A DNA stretch of 64,000 bases from NCBI RefSeq assembly GCF_947387555.1, contig NZ_CANDNZ010000004.1, positions 186,001-250,000 of the forward strand. The letters are read 5' to 3'. The stretch's first letter is position 1. Each line of letters opens with the position of its first letter. Below, piece after piece: positions 52,698 through 62,283 of the stretch. The notes under the pieces were generated by a model. That model saw nothing but the letters and a program-made list of their open reading frames with translations, did not search any database and was not told where the DNA came from. The position numbers and the translations under genes are program-made. This DNA is from Thalassomonas sp. RHCl1. Its GTDB lineage: Bacteria; Pseudomonadota; Gammaproteobacteria; Enterobacterales; Alteromonadaceae.

Positions 52698-53405
52698 GTG
52701 GATATTCAACATGTTGAACATCAAATTCATTTCTTCACGGATAATGAAAATATTCGGCCAGAGCCAAGTACAATAAGTATGATATTAAAAGAGTTAGGTT
52801 CTATGAATTTAATTCCAACAACAGCTAAAGCTTTAAACAAAGCAACAGGGCAACAAGTTAATATTCTTAGAATGATAACATCTGACGAACAATTTCAAGT
52901 TACCTTTGCTCCAGAGGCTATTGTTATTTCCCTGAAGACACGAAATAAAGCCGTATCATTTGAAAGTATTGTTACACAAGTTACAAAGTTATTTGAGCTC
53001 TTAAAATTAATATATCCAGATAAGAAGTCAAATCGTATTTCATCTGTTACTACTATTTTTAGTCAAACTAACGAAGAACAAGAAGATAATAAAATAAGGG
53101 ATATGTATTTAAAAAATGAGAATGAAACTCCTTTTGAATGGACTATTCGTAAATGTTTTTCAGTTAACTTAGGCGTATCAAATGAAAAAATTAATAGTGT
53201 GCATATGGCTGATAGAGCAAAATTTATGCTAATTAATGATCAACATGTTAACAACTTTGACGGATATCGATTTACAGCTGATTCCAATACTATTAGCGAG
53301 AATACTAGCTATAGATTTGATCTAAGCAATAGTATTGATCTTATTAAAGAGCTCAATAATGACAATTTGGAAGTATTAAAACCAATCATAGATATGATCA
53401 ATTAA
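52698..53405 (+). CDS. unrecognised protein 1 of AT-rich cassette
   Basis: The 235-residue protein starts at GTG, with AAGG seven bases upstream. It is soluble, with an N-terminal region in VEHQIHFFTDNE, a central basic segment (LLKLIYPDKKSNRISSVTTIF) and a C-terminal hydrophilic part (YRFTADSNTISENTSYRFDL) ending in a helical SIDLIKELNNDNLEVLKPIID. It has vague resemblance to beta-rich sporadically distributed families, but I cannot name one. Codon use (many ATA, AGA and TTA) is unlike the neighbours. The next gene starts three bases after its stop. Confidence 0.8.
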   Translation: MDIQHVEHQIHFFTDNENIRPEPSTISMILKELGSMNLIPTTAKALNKATGQQVNILRMITSDEQFQVTFAPEAIVISLKTRNKAVSFESIVTQVTKLFELLKLIYPDKKSNRISSVTTIFSQTNEEQEDNKIRDMYLKNENETPFEWTIRKCFSVNLGVSNEKINSVHMADRAKFMLINDQHVNNFDGYRFTADSNTISENTSYRFDLSNSIDLIKELNNDNLEVLKPIIDMIN

Positions 53406-53408
53406 GTT

Positions 53409-54131
53409 ATGGAAAATTCTATTTCTGAAAATACTCAGACTTTTCAAACACAAGACTTATATGGATTTGGGGGCGAACAATATCAAGCTTACATTGGCTT
53501 AAATTCCTGTTTATTTACTGATACAGACACAACACCTCATATTTCAGAAGTTACGACGACTAAAGGTAGTGCTCAGCACATATCGGAAAATTCAAGTATA
53601 TTTGAAAAAACTCTACATATTTCAGAGAACTCAACTACGGCAGATACATCTCGTTATATTTCAGAACATTCAAATACAATAGATAATTCAAACAATGCTG
53701 ATGAATATAAAACAGTTCTTATGAGCAATGAAATCAGACGACTAGTAGCCAAAGATGAATTTATTGAAGGGGAAGTGTCAAAAACTCAATTATACCTTGA
53801 AATGTGTCTACGAGATGACCCTGTAATATTTACCTCGGCCTTTCAAAAAGCATACCTAAGTTTTTTCACGGGAACTGAATATAATTTGTACACCTTTATT
53901 GGCATATGCTCTGGAATAGACTATTACGATTTAAATGATAGTGCTATTGCCTTAATAATAGCAGGTTGTGCTCATAAGAGTATTTTAGTTAAAGAGGCTA
54001 CAATACGGGCAATCGAAGCATGGGAACAACCTAGCTTTATAGAATATTTAGAGCAAATAGATCCCTTTGATATTGACTGGTTAGAGGAGTACCGTACAGA
54101 AGTAATTAAACATCTAGAGGGACTTAAATGA
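53409..54131 (+). CDS. unrecognised protein 2 of AT-rich cassette, with 13-residue repeats
   Basis: The 240-residue protein starts three bases after the previous stop. Its N-terminal half (to about residue 95) is low-complexity and includes four tandem 13-residue units, with HISE or YISE at residues 44, 57, 70 and 83. The C-terminal half (about 100-240) is helical, with HEAT-like segments (SAIALIIAGCAHKSILV, then KEATIRAIEAWEQPSFIEYL). The terminal half may be the active or binding domain and the repeat a variable spacer. No enzyme motif or signal is seen. The next gene overlaps it by four bases. Confidence 0.82.
   Translation: MENSISENTQTFQTQDLYGFGGEQYQAYIGLNSCLFTDTDTTPHISEVTTTKGSAQHISENSSIFEKTLHISENSTTADTSRYISEHSNTIDNSNNADEYKTVLMSNEIRRLVAKDEFIEGEVSKTQLYLEMCLRDDPVIFTSAFQKAYLSFFTGTEYNLYTFIGICSGIDYYDLNDSAIALIIAGCAHKSILVKEATIRAIEAWEQPSFIEYLEQIDPFDIDWLEEYRTEVIKHLEGLK
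53538..53693 (+). repeat. four tandem 39-bp coding repeats
   Basis: Units begin at 53538, 53577, 53616 and 53655 (cat-att-tca-gaa-like), each 39 bases, in frame. The repeated core encodes HISEN or a close variant; spacing is exact while the rest of the unit varies. A related ISEN motif is at residues 5-8 of the same protein and near the C-terminus of the upstream protein. Confidence 0.85.
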
Positions 54132-54631
54132 CATTATTATTGAGAAAGTTCAGTAAGACTAAATGGCAGGACAACATAGATAAGCCTTTGACAAATTACC
54201 ATGCAGATGCAATTACAGGATGCACCAGAACAGCAGGTAATACCTTATCAGTTTGGGTTGTCAATAATAATGATTTTGGTTCTGAAGATATTAAAAAACT
54301 CATTGCTGCGGTTGCGCTCACGATGAATCAGCCTGCGACGGTTGACTTTATTCTACTCGACGAAAAAAAACTTAAAAGTAAAGATATTAACCTTTCTAAG
54401 ACACCTGGTGATACCCCATTTGAAAGTATAAATCATTTGCATAAGGATATAGTTGATATTGATTATAATAAACTTGGTATTGTAAGCGAACATATCGTTG
54501 CTCAAATGGCTGTAGAAGCAAATACTAAGAGAATTACTAGAGCCAAATTAGTCTCTATTGTAAAAGAATATTTAGGAAAAAATTATTCATTAGCTCAACT
54601 TTCAGAAAAGTGGCAAAAAGCATTGAATTGA
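54128..54631 (+). CDS. unrecognised protein 3 of AT-rich cassette
   Basis: The 167-residue protein overlaps the previous gene by four bases (ATGA), so translation is coupled. It has an N-terminal LLLRKFSKTKWQDN, a strand-rich middle with LSVWVVNNNDFGSEDIKKLI and AATVDFILLDEKKL-like segments, and a basic helical C-terminus (TKRITRAKLVSIVKEYLGKNYSL). No membrane segments or known motifs are visible. It probably works together with the two other proteins. It is followed by about 140 AT-rich bases before the sucD terminator. Confidence 0.8.
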   Translation: MTLLLRKFSKTKWQDNIDKPLTNYHADAITGCTRTAGNTLSVWVVNNNDFGSEDIKKLIAAVALTMNQPATVDFILLDEKKLKSKDINLSKTPGDTPFESINHLHKDIVDIDYNKLGIVSEHIVAQMAVEANTKRITRAKLVSIVKEYLGKNYSLAQLSEKWQKALN

Positions 54632-54769
54632 TTCACAATGTTTATAATTAAGACAGTTATTTTTAGTAATAAAAAGTTCATTTAACTCTGCTCTTGAATA
54701 TATTTATAACCTCTTAGTTGTAGAAACTACCACTCTATCTTTCAAAATACTTTCGTTTAGCCCAATAAA

Positions 54770-54793
54770 AAAACCCGCTAAACAGCGGGTTTT
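54770..54793 (-). terminator. intrinsic terminator of the suc operon
   Basis: AAAACCCGCT (54770-54779) and AGCGGGTTTT (54784-54793) form a perfect 10-bp stem with a 4-base loop. T-runs follow on both strands, so it ends the sucD transcript and can also stop readthrough from the cassette. Confidence 0.92.
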
Positions 54794-54825
54794 TATCAGA
54801 TTAACAGTTAACAATCAAAAGCTGA

Positions 54826-55698
54826 TTACCAACCTGTCTTCTCTTTCAGTGCAACACCGATGTCAGCTAAAGAACGTACGGTCTTAACACCGGCCGCTTC
54901 TAAGGCTGCAAATTTCTCATCGGCTGTACCCTTACCACCGGCGATGATCGCGCCAGCATGGCCCATACGCTTACCAGCAGGTGCAGTAACACCGGCAATG
55001 TAAGATACAACAGGCTTAGATACGTTAGCTTTGATGTATTCAGCAGCTTCTTCTTCAGCAGTACCACCGATTTCACCGATCATTACGATGGCTTCGGTTT
55101 GCGGATCGTTTTCGAACATTTCTAAAACGTCGATGAAGTTAGTGCCTGGGATTGGGTCACCACCGATGCCAACACAAGTAGACTGACCGAAACCGGCGTC
55201 TGTAGTTTGCTTAACGGCTTCATAAGTCAAAGTACCTGAACGAGATACGATACCTACTTTACCTGGCTTGTGGATGTGACCTGGCATGATACCGATCTTA
55301 GTTTCGCCCGGCGTGATAACACCTGGGCAGTTAGGACCGATCATGCGAACACCAGTGTTGTTCAGCTTGTCTTTAACATCGATCATATCGATCGTCGGGA
55401 TACCTTCGGTGATACAAACGATCAGCTCGATACCGGCGTCGATAGCTTCTAAGATAGCATCTTTACAGAACGGAGCAGGTACGTAGATTACAGTAGCAGT
55501 TGCGCCTGTAGTTTCTACCGCTTCACGTACTGTGTTGAATACCGGAAGACCAAGGTGCGTTTGACCGCCTTTACCCGGGCTTACGCCACCAACCATTTGC
55601 GTACCGTACTCAAGCGCTTGCTCTGAGTGGAAAGTACCTTGTCCGCCAGTGAAACCCTGACAGATAACTTTAGTATCTTTATTAATTAAAACAGACAT
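54826..55698 (-). CDS. sucD: succinyl-CoA synthetase alpha subunit
   Basis: The 290-residue subunit couples succinyl-CoA hydrolysis to nucleotide triphosphate formation. It has the CoA-binding N-terminus ([20 protein letters not shown]), the GPNCPG motif and the phospho-histidine site in [16 protein letters not shown] near residue 247. It pairs with SucC; the two genes share one base of start and stop (TAATG). It is last in the TCA operon before a strong terminator. Confidence 0.98.
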   Translation of the reverse strand: MSVLINKDTKVICQGFTGGQGTFHSEQALEYGTQMVGGVSPGKGGQTHLGLPVFNTVREAVETTGATATVIYVPAPFCKDAILEAIDAGIELIVCITEGIPTIDMIDVKDKLNNTGVRMIGPNCPGVITPGETKIGIMPGHIHKPGKVGIVSRSGTLTYEAVKQTTDAGFGQSTCVGIGGDPIPGTNFIDVLEMFENDPQTEAIVMIGEIGGTAEEEAAEYIKANVSKPVVSYIAGVTAPAGKRMGHAGAIIAGGKGTADEKFAALEAAGVKTVRSLADIGVALKEKTGW

Positions 55699-56864
55699 TA
55701 TTTGCCCTCCGCAGCTTTAACAACTTGCTGAGCTGCATCTGTTAATGATGTAGCGGCAATGATGTCCAGATCAGAATTCGCCAGAACTTCACGACCAAGT
55801 TCAGCATTGGTACCTTCAAGACGTACAACTACAGGTACTTCAACACCAACTTCTTTAACCGCACCGATAATACCTTCGGCGATCATGTCACAACGTACGA
55901 TACCACCGAAAATGTTAACAAGAACGGCTTTAACGTTGTCATCAGAAAGGATGATTTTGAATGCTTCGGCTACACGCTCTTTAGTCGCCCCGCCGCCAAC
56001 ATCAAGGAAGTTAGCTGGCTTACCGCCGTGCAAGTTAACGATATCCATGGTACCCATAGCAAGACCGGCACCGTTAACCATACAGCCAACGTTTCCGTCC
56101 AGAGCAACATAGTTCAGCTCCCACTGGGCTGCATGTGCTTCACGCTCGTCTTCTTGAGACGGATCGTGCATTTCACGGATTTTAGGCTGACGGTATAAAG
56201 CGTTACCGTCTACACCGATTTTACCGTCAAGACAGTGGATGTTGCCTTCGTCGGTAATAACCAGCGGGTTGATTTCTAATAAAGCGAAATCGTGGTCTTG
56301 GAACATGTTGGCAAGGCCCATGAACACTTTCACGAATTGCTTCATTTGTGCAGGAGTTAAACCTAGTTTGAAACCAAGTTCACGCGCCTGGTAAGCTTGA
56401 GGACCTACCAGCGGATCGATTTCGGCTTTGTGGATAAGCTCAGGTGTTTCTTCTGCAACCGTTTCAATTTCAACACCACCTTCGGTAGATGCCATGAAAA
56501 CGATTTTTTGAGAAGCACGGTCTACAACAGCGCCAAGGTATAATTCGTTAGCGATGTCGGTGCAGCTTTCAACTAAGATTTTCGCTACCGGTTGGCCTTG
56601 CTCATCTGTTTGATAAGTAACCAGGTTTTTCCCTAACCAGTGCTGTGCGAATTCTTTAATTTCTTCTTTGCTTTTTACCAGCTTTACACCACCAGCCTTT
56701 CCGCGGCCACCGGCATGCACCTGACACTTAACAACCCACATATCGCCGCCAATTTTGTCGGCAGCTTCTGCAGCTTCCTGAGGGGTATCGCAAGCGAAAC
56801 CTTCAGAAACGGGTAAACCATATTCAGCGAATAATTGTTTCGCTTGATACTCATGCAAATTCAT
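55698..56864 (-). CDS. sucC: succinyl-CoA synthetase beta subunit
   Basis: The 388-residue subunit has the ATP-grasp domain with [19 protein letters not shown], the metal and substrate region LLEINPLVI, and the C-terminal [17 protein letters not shown] and [12 protein letters not shown]. It binds the nucleotide and, with SucD, succinate. Length matches E. coli SucC. A 155-base gap with no gene separates it from sucB, the only notable break in the suc block. Confidence 0.98.
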   Translation of the reverse strand: MNLHEYQAKQLFAEYGLPVSEGFACDTPQEAAEAADKIGGDMWVVKCQVHAGGRGKAGGVKLVKSKEEIKEFAQHWLGKNLVTYQTDEQGQPVAKILVESCTDIANELYLGAVVDRASQKIVFMASTEGGVEIETVAEETPELIHKAEIDPLVGPQAYQARELGFKLGLTPAQMKQFVKVFMGLANMFQDHDFALLEINPLVITDEGNIHCLDGKIGVDGNALYRQPKIREMHDPSQEDEREAHAAQWELNYVALDGNVGCMVNGAGLAMGTMDIVNLHGGKPANFLDVGGGATKERVAEAFKIILSDDNVKAVLVNIFGGIVRCDMIAEGIIGAVKEVGVEVPVVVRLEGTNAELGREVLANSDLDIIAATSLTDAAQQVVKAAEGK

Positions 56865-57019
56865 GGTGTTTTATCCATTTATCTGTAAATGATAAAGGCA
56901 GCCCACCCCAAAGCAGACTGCCAGTGAAAAAGTAACGGGATTATAGTACGAAAGTCGGCACCAGCATAGCGATATCCAACCTGTCTATAAGCGTTAACCT
57001 TTTATTAAAATGCCCGCTA

Positions 57020-58498
57020 TTAAAGTTCTAATAACAGACGTGTCGGATCTTCTAACAATTCTTTGATTGTTACCAAGAAACCAACAGATTCTTTACCGTC
57101 AATCAAACGGTGATCATAAGATAATGCCAGGTACATCATAGGCAGAATTTCTACCTTGCCGTTAACCGCCATAGGACGGTCCTGGATCTTATGCATACCT
57201 AAGATACCCGCTTGTGGCAGATTCAAAATAGGCGTAGAGATCAAAGAGCCGAATACACCACCGTTAGTAATGGTGAAGTTACCGCCCTGCATCTCGTCCA
57301 TGGTCAGTTTGCCGTCACGGCCTTTGATGGCCAGGTCACGGATACCGTTTTCGATGCCCGCCATGCTCATTTGATCAGCGTCACGTAATACCGGCGTTAC
57401 CAGACCACGAGGCGTAGATACCGCAATAGAGATATCGAAGAAGTTGTGATAAACGATATCATCACCGTCAATAGAGGCATTTACCGCAGGGTAGCGTTTT
57501 AATGCTTCGGTTACCGCTTTCACGTAGAAAGACATAAAACCTAAACGGGTATCATGGGTTTTCTCGAATAAGTCTTTGTATTGCTTACGAAGATCCATAA
57601 TTGGCTTCATGTTAACTTCGTTGAACGTGGTTAACATGGCAGTCGAGTTTTTCGCTTCCAATAAACGGGTAGCGATGGTTTTACGTAAACGTGTCATAGG
57701 TACACGTTTTTGGCTGCGCTCGCCTAAGTCCTGGGCAACCGGAGCAGCTTTTGCAGCAGGTGCAGGAGCGGCTTTAGCGGCCGTTTTGTTGGCAATGGCT
57801 GCTTCAACATCTTCTTTGCTGATGCGTCCGCCTTTACCTGAACCTTTCACTTCGCTGGCAGAGATGCCTTTTTCCGTCATTAAACGACGTACTGAAGGGC
57901 TGGCAAGCTCGTCGCTGCTGATGGCTTCTTCTGGAGAAGCAACGGCTGCCGCTGGCGCTGAGGCACCGGCATTTAACTGACCGATCACCTGGTCGCCTAA
58001 TACGGTATCGCCTTCAGCGTGGATGATTTTACCAATCACACCGTTAGCCTGGGCTACAACTTCCAATACGACTTTATCGGTTTCTATATCAACCAGGTTT
58101 TGGTCAACAGTTACCGTATCGCCTTCAGCTACGTGCCAACCGGCAACAGTGGCATCGGCAACAGATTCAGGCAGTACTGGTACTACAATATCAATTACTT
58201 TAGCAGCATCTGTGCTGGCAGCTGGTGCGGCAGCGGCGGCCGGTGCAGCTTCCGCGGCACCGCCTTCTTTAAATAAAGCCAGAACCTGCTCACCTAATAC
58301 GGTAGCGCCTTCTTGCTCAGAAATTTCAGTGATCACGCCGTCGGCAGTCGCCGGCACTTCTAAAACTACTTTATCTGTTTCGATATCAACAAGTATTTGA
58401 TCACGTGAAACTTTGTCACCAGCTTGCACGTGCCAGGTAGCGACAGTAGCATCTGCAACTGACTCAGGTAATACGGGAACCTTTATTTCGGTTGTCAT
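57020..58498 (-). CDS. sucB: dihydrolipoyl succinyltransferase (E2 of 2-oxoglutarate dehydrogenase)
   Basis: The 492-residue E2 subunit has two N-terminal lipoyl domains, each with the [11 protein letters not shown] lipoylation site (Lys43 and Lys142), joined by Ala/Pro-rich linkers. A peripheral-subunit-binding domain ([19 protein letters not shown]) follows, then a catalytic domain with [11 protein letters not shown]. coli SucB has only one lipoyl domain and about 405 residues. The TTG before the ATG would add one residue, but AGGA is better placed for the ATG at 58498. It lies 27 bases after sucA. Confidence 0.97.
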   Translation of the reverse strand: MTTEIKVPVLPESVADATVATWHVQAGDKVSRDQILVDIETDKVVLEVPATADGVITEISEQEGATVLGEQVLALFKEGGAAEAAPAAAAAPAASTDAAKVIDIVVPVLPESVADATVAGWHVAEGDTVTVDQNLVDIETDKVVLEVVAQANGVIGKIIHAEGDTVLGDQVIGQLNAGASAPAAAVASPEEAISSDELASPSVRRLMTEKGISASEVKGSGKGGRISKEDVEAAIANKTAAKAAPAPAAKAAPVAQDLGERSQKRVPMTRLRKTIATRLLEAKNSTAMLTTFNEVNMKPIMDLRKQYKDLFEKTHDTRLGFMSFYVKAVTEALKRYPAVNASIDGDDIVYHNFFDISIAVSTPRGLVTPVLRDADQMSMAGIENGIRDLAIKGRDGKLTMDEMQGGNFTITNGGVFGSLISTPILNLPQAGILGMHKIQDRPMAVNGKVEILPMMYLALSYDHRLIDGKESVGFLVTIKELLEDPTRLLLEL

Positions 58499-58525
58499 CA
58501 ATTTATTCCTTACTCACAAACTGGT

Positions 58526-61330
58526 CTATTCAACGGTCAGCGCTTCATTGACGAGCGCTTGTTGTTCTTTAACATGAACTGACATATAACCTACTGCCGG
58601 AGCGGCAGATGCCTTACGGCCGGTATAAGTCAAATAAGTACCTGCCGGGATAGCGGCTCTGAAATGGTGCTGTGAACAATACCAGGCACCTTGGTTCTGA
58701 GGCTCTTCCTGACACCAGACAAACTGCTTCACGTGCTGGTAATCTTCCAGTACTGCCTGAAGCTCTTTCTCCGGGAATGGGTATAATTGCTCGATACGGA
58801 TAATGGCAACATTTTCCTGCTCATTTCTCCGGCGTTGCTCCAGCAATTCGTAATATACTTTACCGCTACAGAAAACGACTTTTTCTACCGCCTTCTTATC
58901 GATATCGTCGATTTCGCCAATTACGTTATGGAAAACACCGGTAGACATTTCTTCTAAAGAAGAAACCGCCAGCGGGTGACGCAATAACGACTTAGGCGAC
59001 ATGACCACTAAAGGACGACGCATAGGACGTACTACCTGGCGGCGCAGCATATTAAATACCTGGGCCGGGGTAGAAGGAATACATACCTGCATATTGTGGT
59101 CGGCACAAAGTTGCAGATAACGCTCTAAACGTGCAGAGCTGTGCTCTGGTCCCTGACCTTCATAGCCATGCGGTAATAACATAGTCAGACCACATAAACG
59201 GCCCCACTTCTGCTCGCCCGAGCTGATAAACTGATCAAATACCACCTGGGCACAGTTGGCGAAATCACCAAATTGCGCTTCCCAAATAGTCAGACCGGCA
59301 GGCTCAGCTGTGGTGTAACCGTATTCAAACGCCAGTACGGAAACTTCTGACAGTACCGAATCATGCACATCGAAAGGCCCCTGCCCTTCACGCACATGTT
59401 TCAATGGCATATAGGCGCTGCCGTCTTCCTGGTTATGCAATACCGCATGACGGTGGAAGAAGGTACCGCGACCGGCATCCTGACCGGTAATACGCACGCG
59501 CTGGCCCATGTCGACAATCGAGGCGTACGCCAGATTTTCCGCCATACCCCAGTCGAGTAATTTCTCGCCTGAAGCCATTTTTTTGCGGTCGTCGTATAAT
59601 TTTTTCACACGCGAGTGTACCGGATGATCTTCCGGCAATTGCGCGACTTTGGCCGCAAGCTCTTTCAGCTTGTCGATGGAGATTTCTTTCTCGTACTCAT
59701 CATCCCAGTCATGACCCAAGAAAGGTGTCCAGTCAACGGAATGGGCGGTCATCGGACGCCATTGTTCAACGGTACACTGACCTTCATCCAGCAGCTTACG
59801 GTAATAAGCCGTTAACTCATCGGCCTGACCAGCTGTGATGCTGCCCTCGTTGATCAGTTTATCGGCATAAAGCTGACGCGGGGTCGGGTGCTTTTTGACG
59901 ATTTTGTACATCAACGGCTGGGTGGCGCTTGGCTCATCCGCTTCGTTGTGACCGTGACGGCGGTAACAAACCAGGTCGATAACGACATCACGTTTAAATT
60001 CGTTGCGGTAATCCAGGGCAATTTGTGTTGCCAGGACTACGGCTTCAGGATCATCACCGTTAACATGTAAAATAGGTGCCTGCACCATTTTCGCTATATC
60101 GGTACAGTATTCCCCTGAACGGGTATCCTGAGGGTTTGAGGTGGTGAAACCAACCTGGTTATTCACCACGATACGGATAGTGCCGCCGACCTTAAATGCA
60201 CGCGCCTGCGACATATTGAAGGTTTCCTGCACCACACCCTGACCGGCAATCGCCGAGTCACCGTGAATGGTGATAGGCAATACCAAATCACCCTGATCGC
60301 AGTTTCGGCGATCTAAACGGGCTCTTACCGAACCGATAACCACAGGATTAACTATTTCCAGATGAGACGGGTTAAAGGCCAGCGCCAGGTGAACATTGCC
60401 GCCCGGGGTAACGAAGTCAGAAGAATAACCCTGGTGATATTTAACATCACCCGAGGTTAAGATCTCGTCATGCTTGCCGCCGAACTCATCGAATAACTTG
60501 GACGGGTTTTTACCCATGACATTCACCAGGACATTTAAACGTCCACGGTGTGCCATACCAATCACCACTTCTTTGGCGCCATGCGTACCGGCGCGGGTGA
60601 TCAGCTCTTTAAGCATAGGAATAAGGCTGTCGCCACCTTCTAACGAGAAGCGTTTGGCGCCGGGGAATTTCGCCCCTAAATATTTTTCCAGACCATCGGC
60701 AGAGATCAAACCTTTAAGCACATCCAGCTTCTGCTCTTTAGACAGCTTGGCACTGGACTGTACCGATTCCAAACGTTGCTGTAACCAACGCTTTTCTTCG
60801 GTAGAGGTGATGTGCATGTACTCGGCGCCGATAGAACCACAATAGGTCTTTTTCAGTGCTTTATACAAATCACCCAGCTTCATCGATTCCTGACCGGCAG
60901 CAAATGATCCGATATTAAAATCTTTATCGAAATCATTTTCTGAAAGGTCGTGATGCGATAATTGCAGGTCACGTACCTTATCACGGAGCCATAATCCCAG
61001 TGGATCTAGGTTAGCATTTTGATGACCGCGGAAGCGGAAGGCATTGATTAACTGCAATACCTTAACTTGCTTGGCATCAGCACCACTTGAAACAACAACC
61101 TGTCGACTCGGCTGTTTCGCAAGCTCTCTGAACTCATCGCGGATAGCGGAGTGCCGATATTCAACATCTGCACCTTCAATTTTCGGAAGTTCCTGGAAAA
61201 TTTCGCGCCACTGCTCCGAGACAGATTGCGAGTTGTCCAGGTAAGATTCATATAGTTCTTCAATATAAGCCGTGTTGCCACCGCTTAAATGAGAAGACTC
61301 TAACCAAGCCTTCATTGTACCTTCTGGCAT
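58526..61330 (-). CDS. sucA: 2-oxoglutarate dehydrogenase E1 component
   Basis: The 934-residue thiamine-diphosphate enzyme decarboxylates 2-oxoglutarate. It has the E1o N-terminal helix with [24 protein letters not shown], the region [11 protein letters not shown], the thiamine-binding GHNEADEPS, and the C-terminal catalytic [17 protein letters not shown] and [25 protein letters not shown] segments. Length agrees with E. coli SucA. A 231-base gap (61331-61561) separates it from sdhB and may include an extra promoter. The dihydrolipoamide dehydrogenase (E3) is not here. Confidence 0.98.
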   Translation of the reverse strand: [934 protein letters not shown]

Positions 61331-61561
61331 TGCCTGTTCCTTTACTGGGATAAAAGCAACAAAAAATAAATGTAACTGCTCTTTTTTAAGTTCTTTTTAT
61401 TAGAAAAGTTTCCATTAAATACTGCCAATGAAACTTTTTATGTCAAAGCCCAAGAAAAAGAATAGTTACCCAATATAGCTAGAAAAACATTAATTACAGC
61501 AGTTCTCGTAGTTTAATAGTTCGGGGCAAACTTACTCAACATAAGTTCACCCCTAAATTTA

Positions 61562-62272
61562 TTAAACAGATCTTGCTAATAACATTGATTTTATATGGCC
61601 AATGGCTTTGGTTGGGTTTAATCCCTTAGGACAAACATCAACACAGTTCATTATGCCGTGACAGCGAAATACGCTGTATGCATCCTGCAAATCATCCAAT
61701 CTTTCTTCGGTAGCAGTATCACGGCTATCGATCAAGAAGCGATAAGCGTGTAATAAACCTGCCGGACCGATGAATTTATCCGGATTCCACCAAAATGAAG
61801 GACAAGAGGTCGAGCAACATGCACATAAAATACATTCGTATAAACCGTCAAGCTTCTCACGGTCTTCTATCGACTGTAAATGCTCACGTGCCGGCTGTTC
61901 TTTGCCATCATTAATTAAATAAGGTCTGATTTTTTCATATTGATTATAAAACTGAGTCATATCAATAATCAAATCACGTACCACAGGTAAGCCCGGCAGC
62001 GGACGTAATACTATGGTATTGGCCTTCACCGCCGATAATGGCGTGATACAGGCCAGGCCGTTTTTACCGTTCATATTCAAACCATCGGAGCCACAAACCC
62101 CTTCACGGCAGGAACGACGGAATGATAAGGTGGAGTCTTGCTCTTTTAATAAGATCAAGGCATCAAGCACCATCATATCTGAGCCTTCTGGAAGGTCCAG
62201 CTCATACTCCTTCATATAAGGAGCATTATCAACATCTGGGTTGTAACGGTAAATCGAAAATTTTTGTTTCAT
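61562..62272 (-). CDS. sdhB: succinate dehydrogenase iron-sulfur subunit
   Basis: The 236-residue subunit passes electrons from SdhA to quinone. It has the [2Fe-2S] cysteines in SCREGVCGSDGLNMNG, and the [4Fe-4S]/[3Fe-4S] cysteines in CILCACCSTSCPSFWWN and CHGIMNCVDVCPKGLNP. AAGGAG is ideally spaced for the ATG at 62272; a GTG just before it also opens the frame. It lies 11 bases after sdhA. The membrane subunits SdhC and SdhD must be upstream of sdhA outside the window. Confidence 0.98.
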   Translation of the reverse strand: MKQKFSIYRYNPDVDNAPYMKEYELDLPEGSDMMVLDALILLKEQDSTLSFRRSCREGVCGSDGLNMNGKNGLACITPLSAVKANTIVLRPLPGLPVVRDLIIDMTQFYNQYEKIRPYLINDGKEQPAREHLQSIEDREKLDGLYECILCACCSTSCPSFWWNPDKFIGPAGLLHAYRFLIDSRDTATEERLDDLQDAYSVFRCHGIMNCVDVCPKGLNPTKAIGHIKSMLLARSV

Positions 62273-62283
62273 CACGCTACTCC

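Noticed and set aside
53538-53693. 39-bp tandem repeats as a CRISPR array
   Set aside because: Repeats are directly adjacent, in frame and imperfect, with no unique spacers; they are coding.
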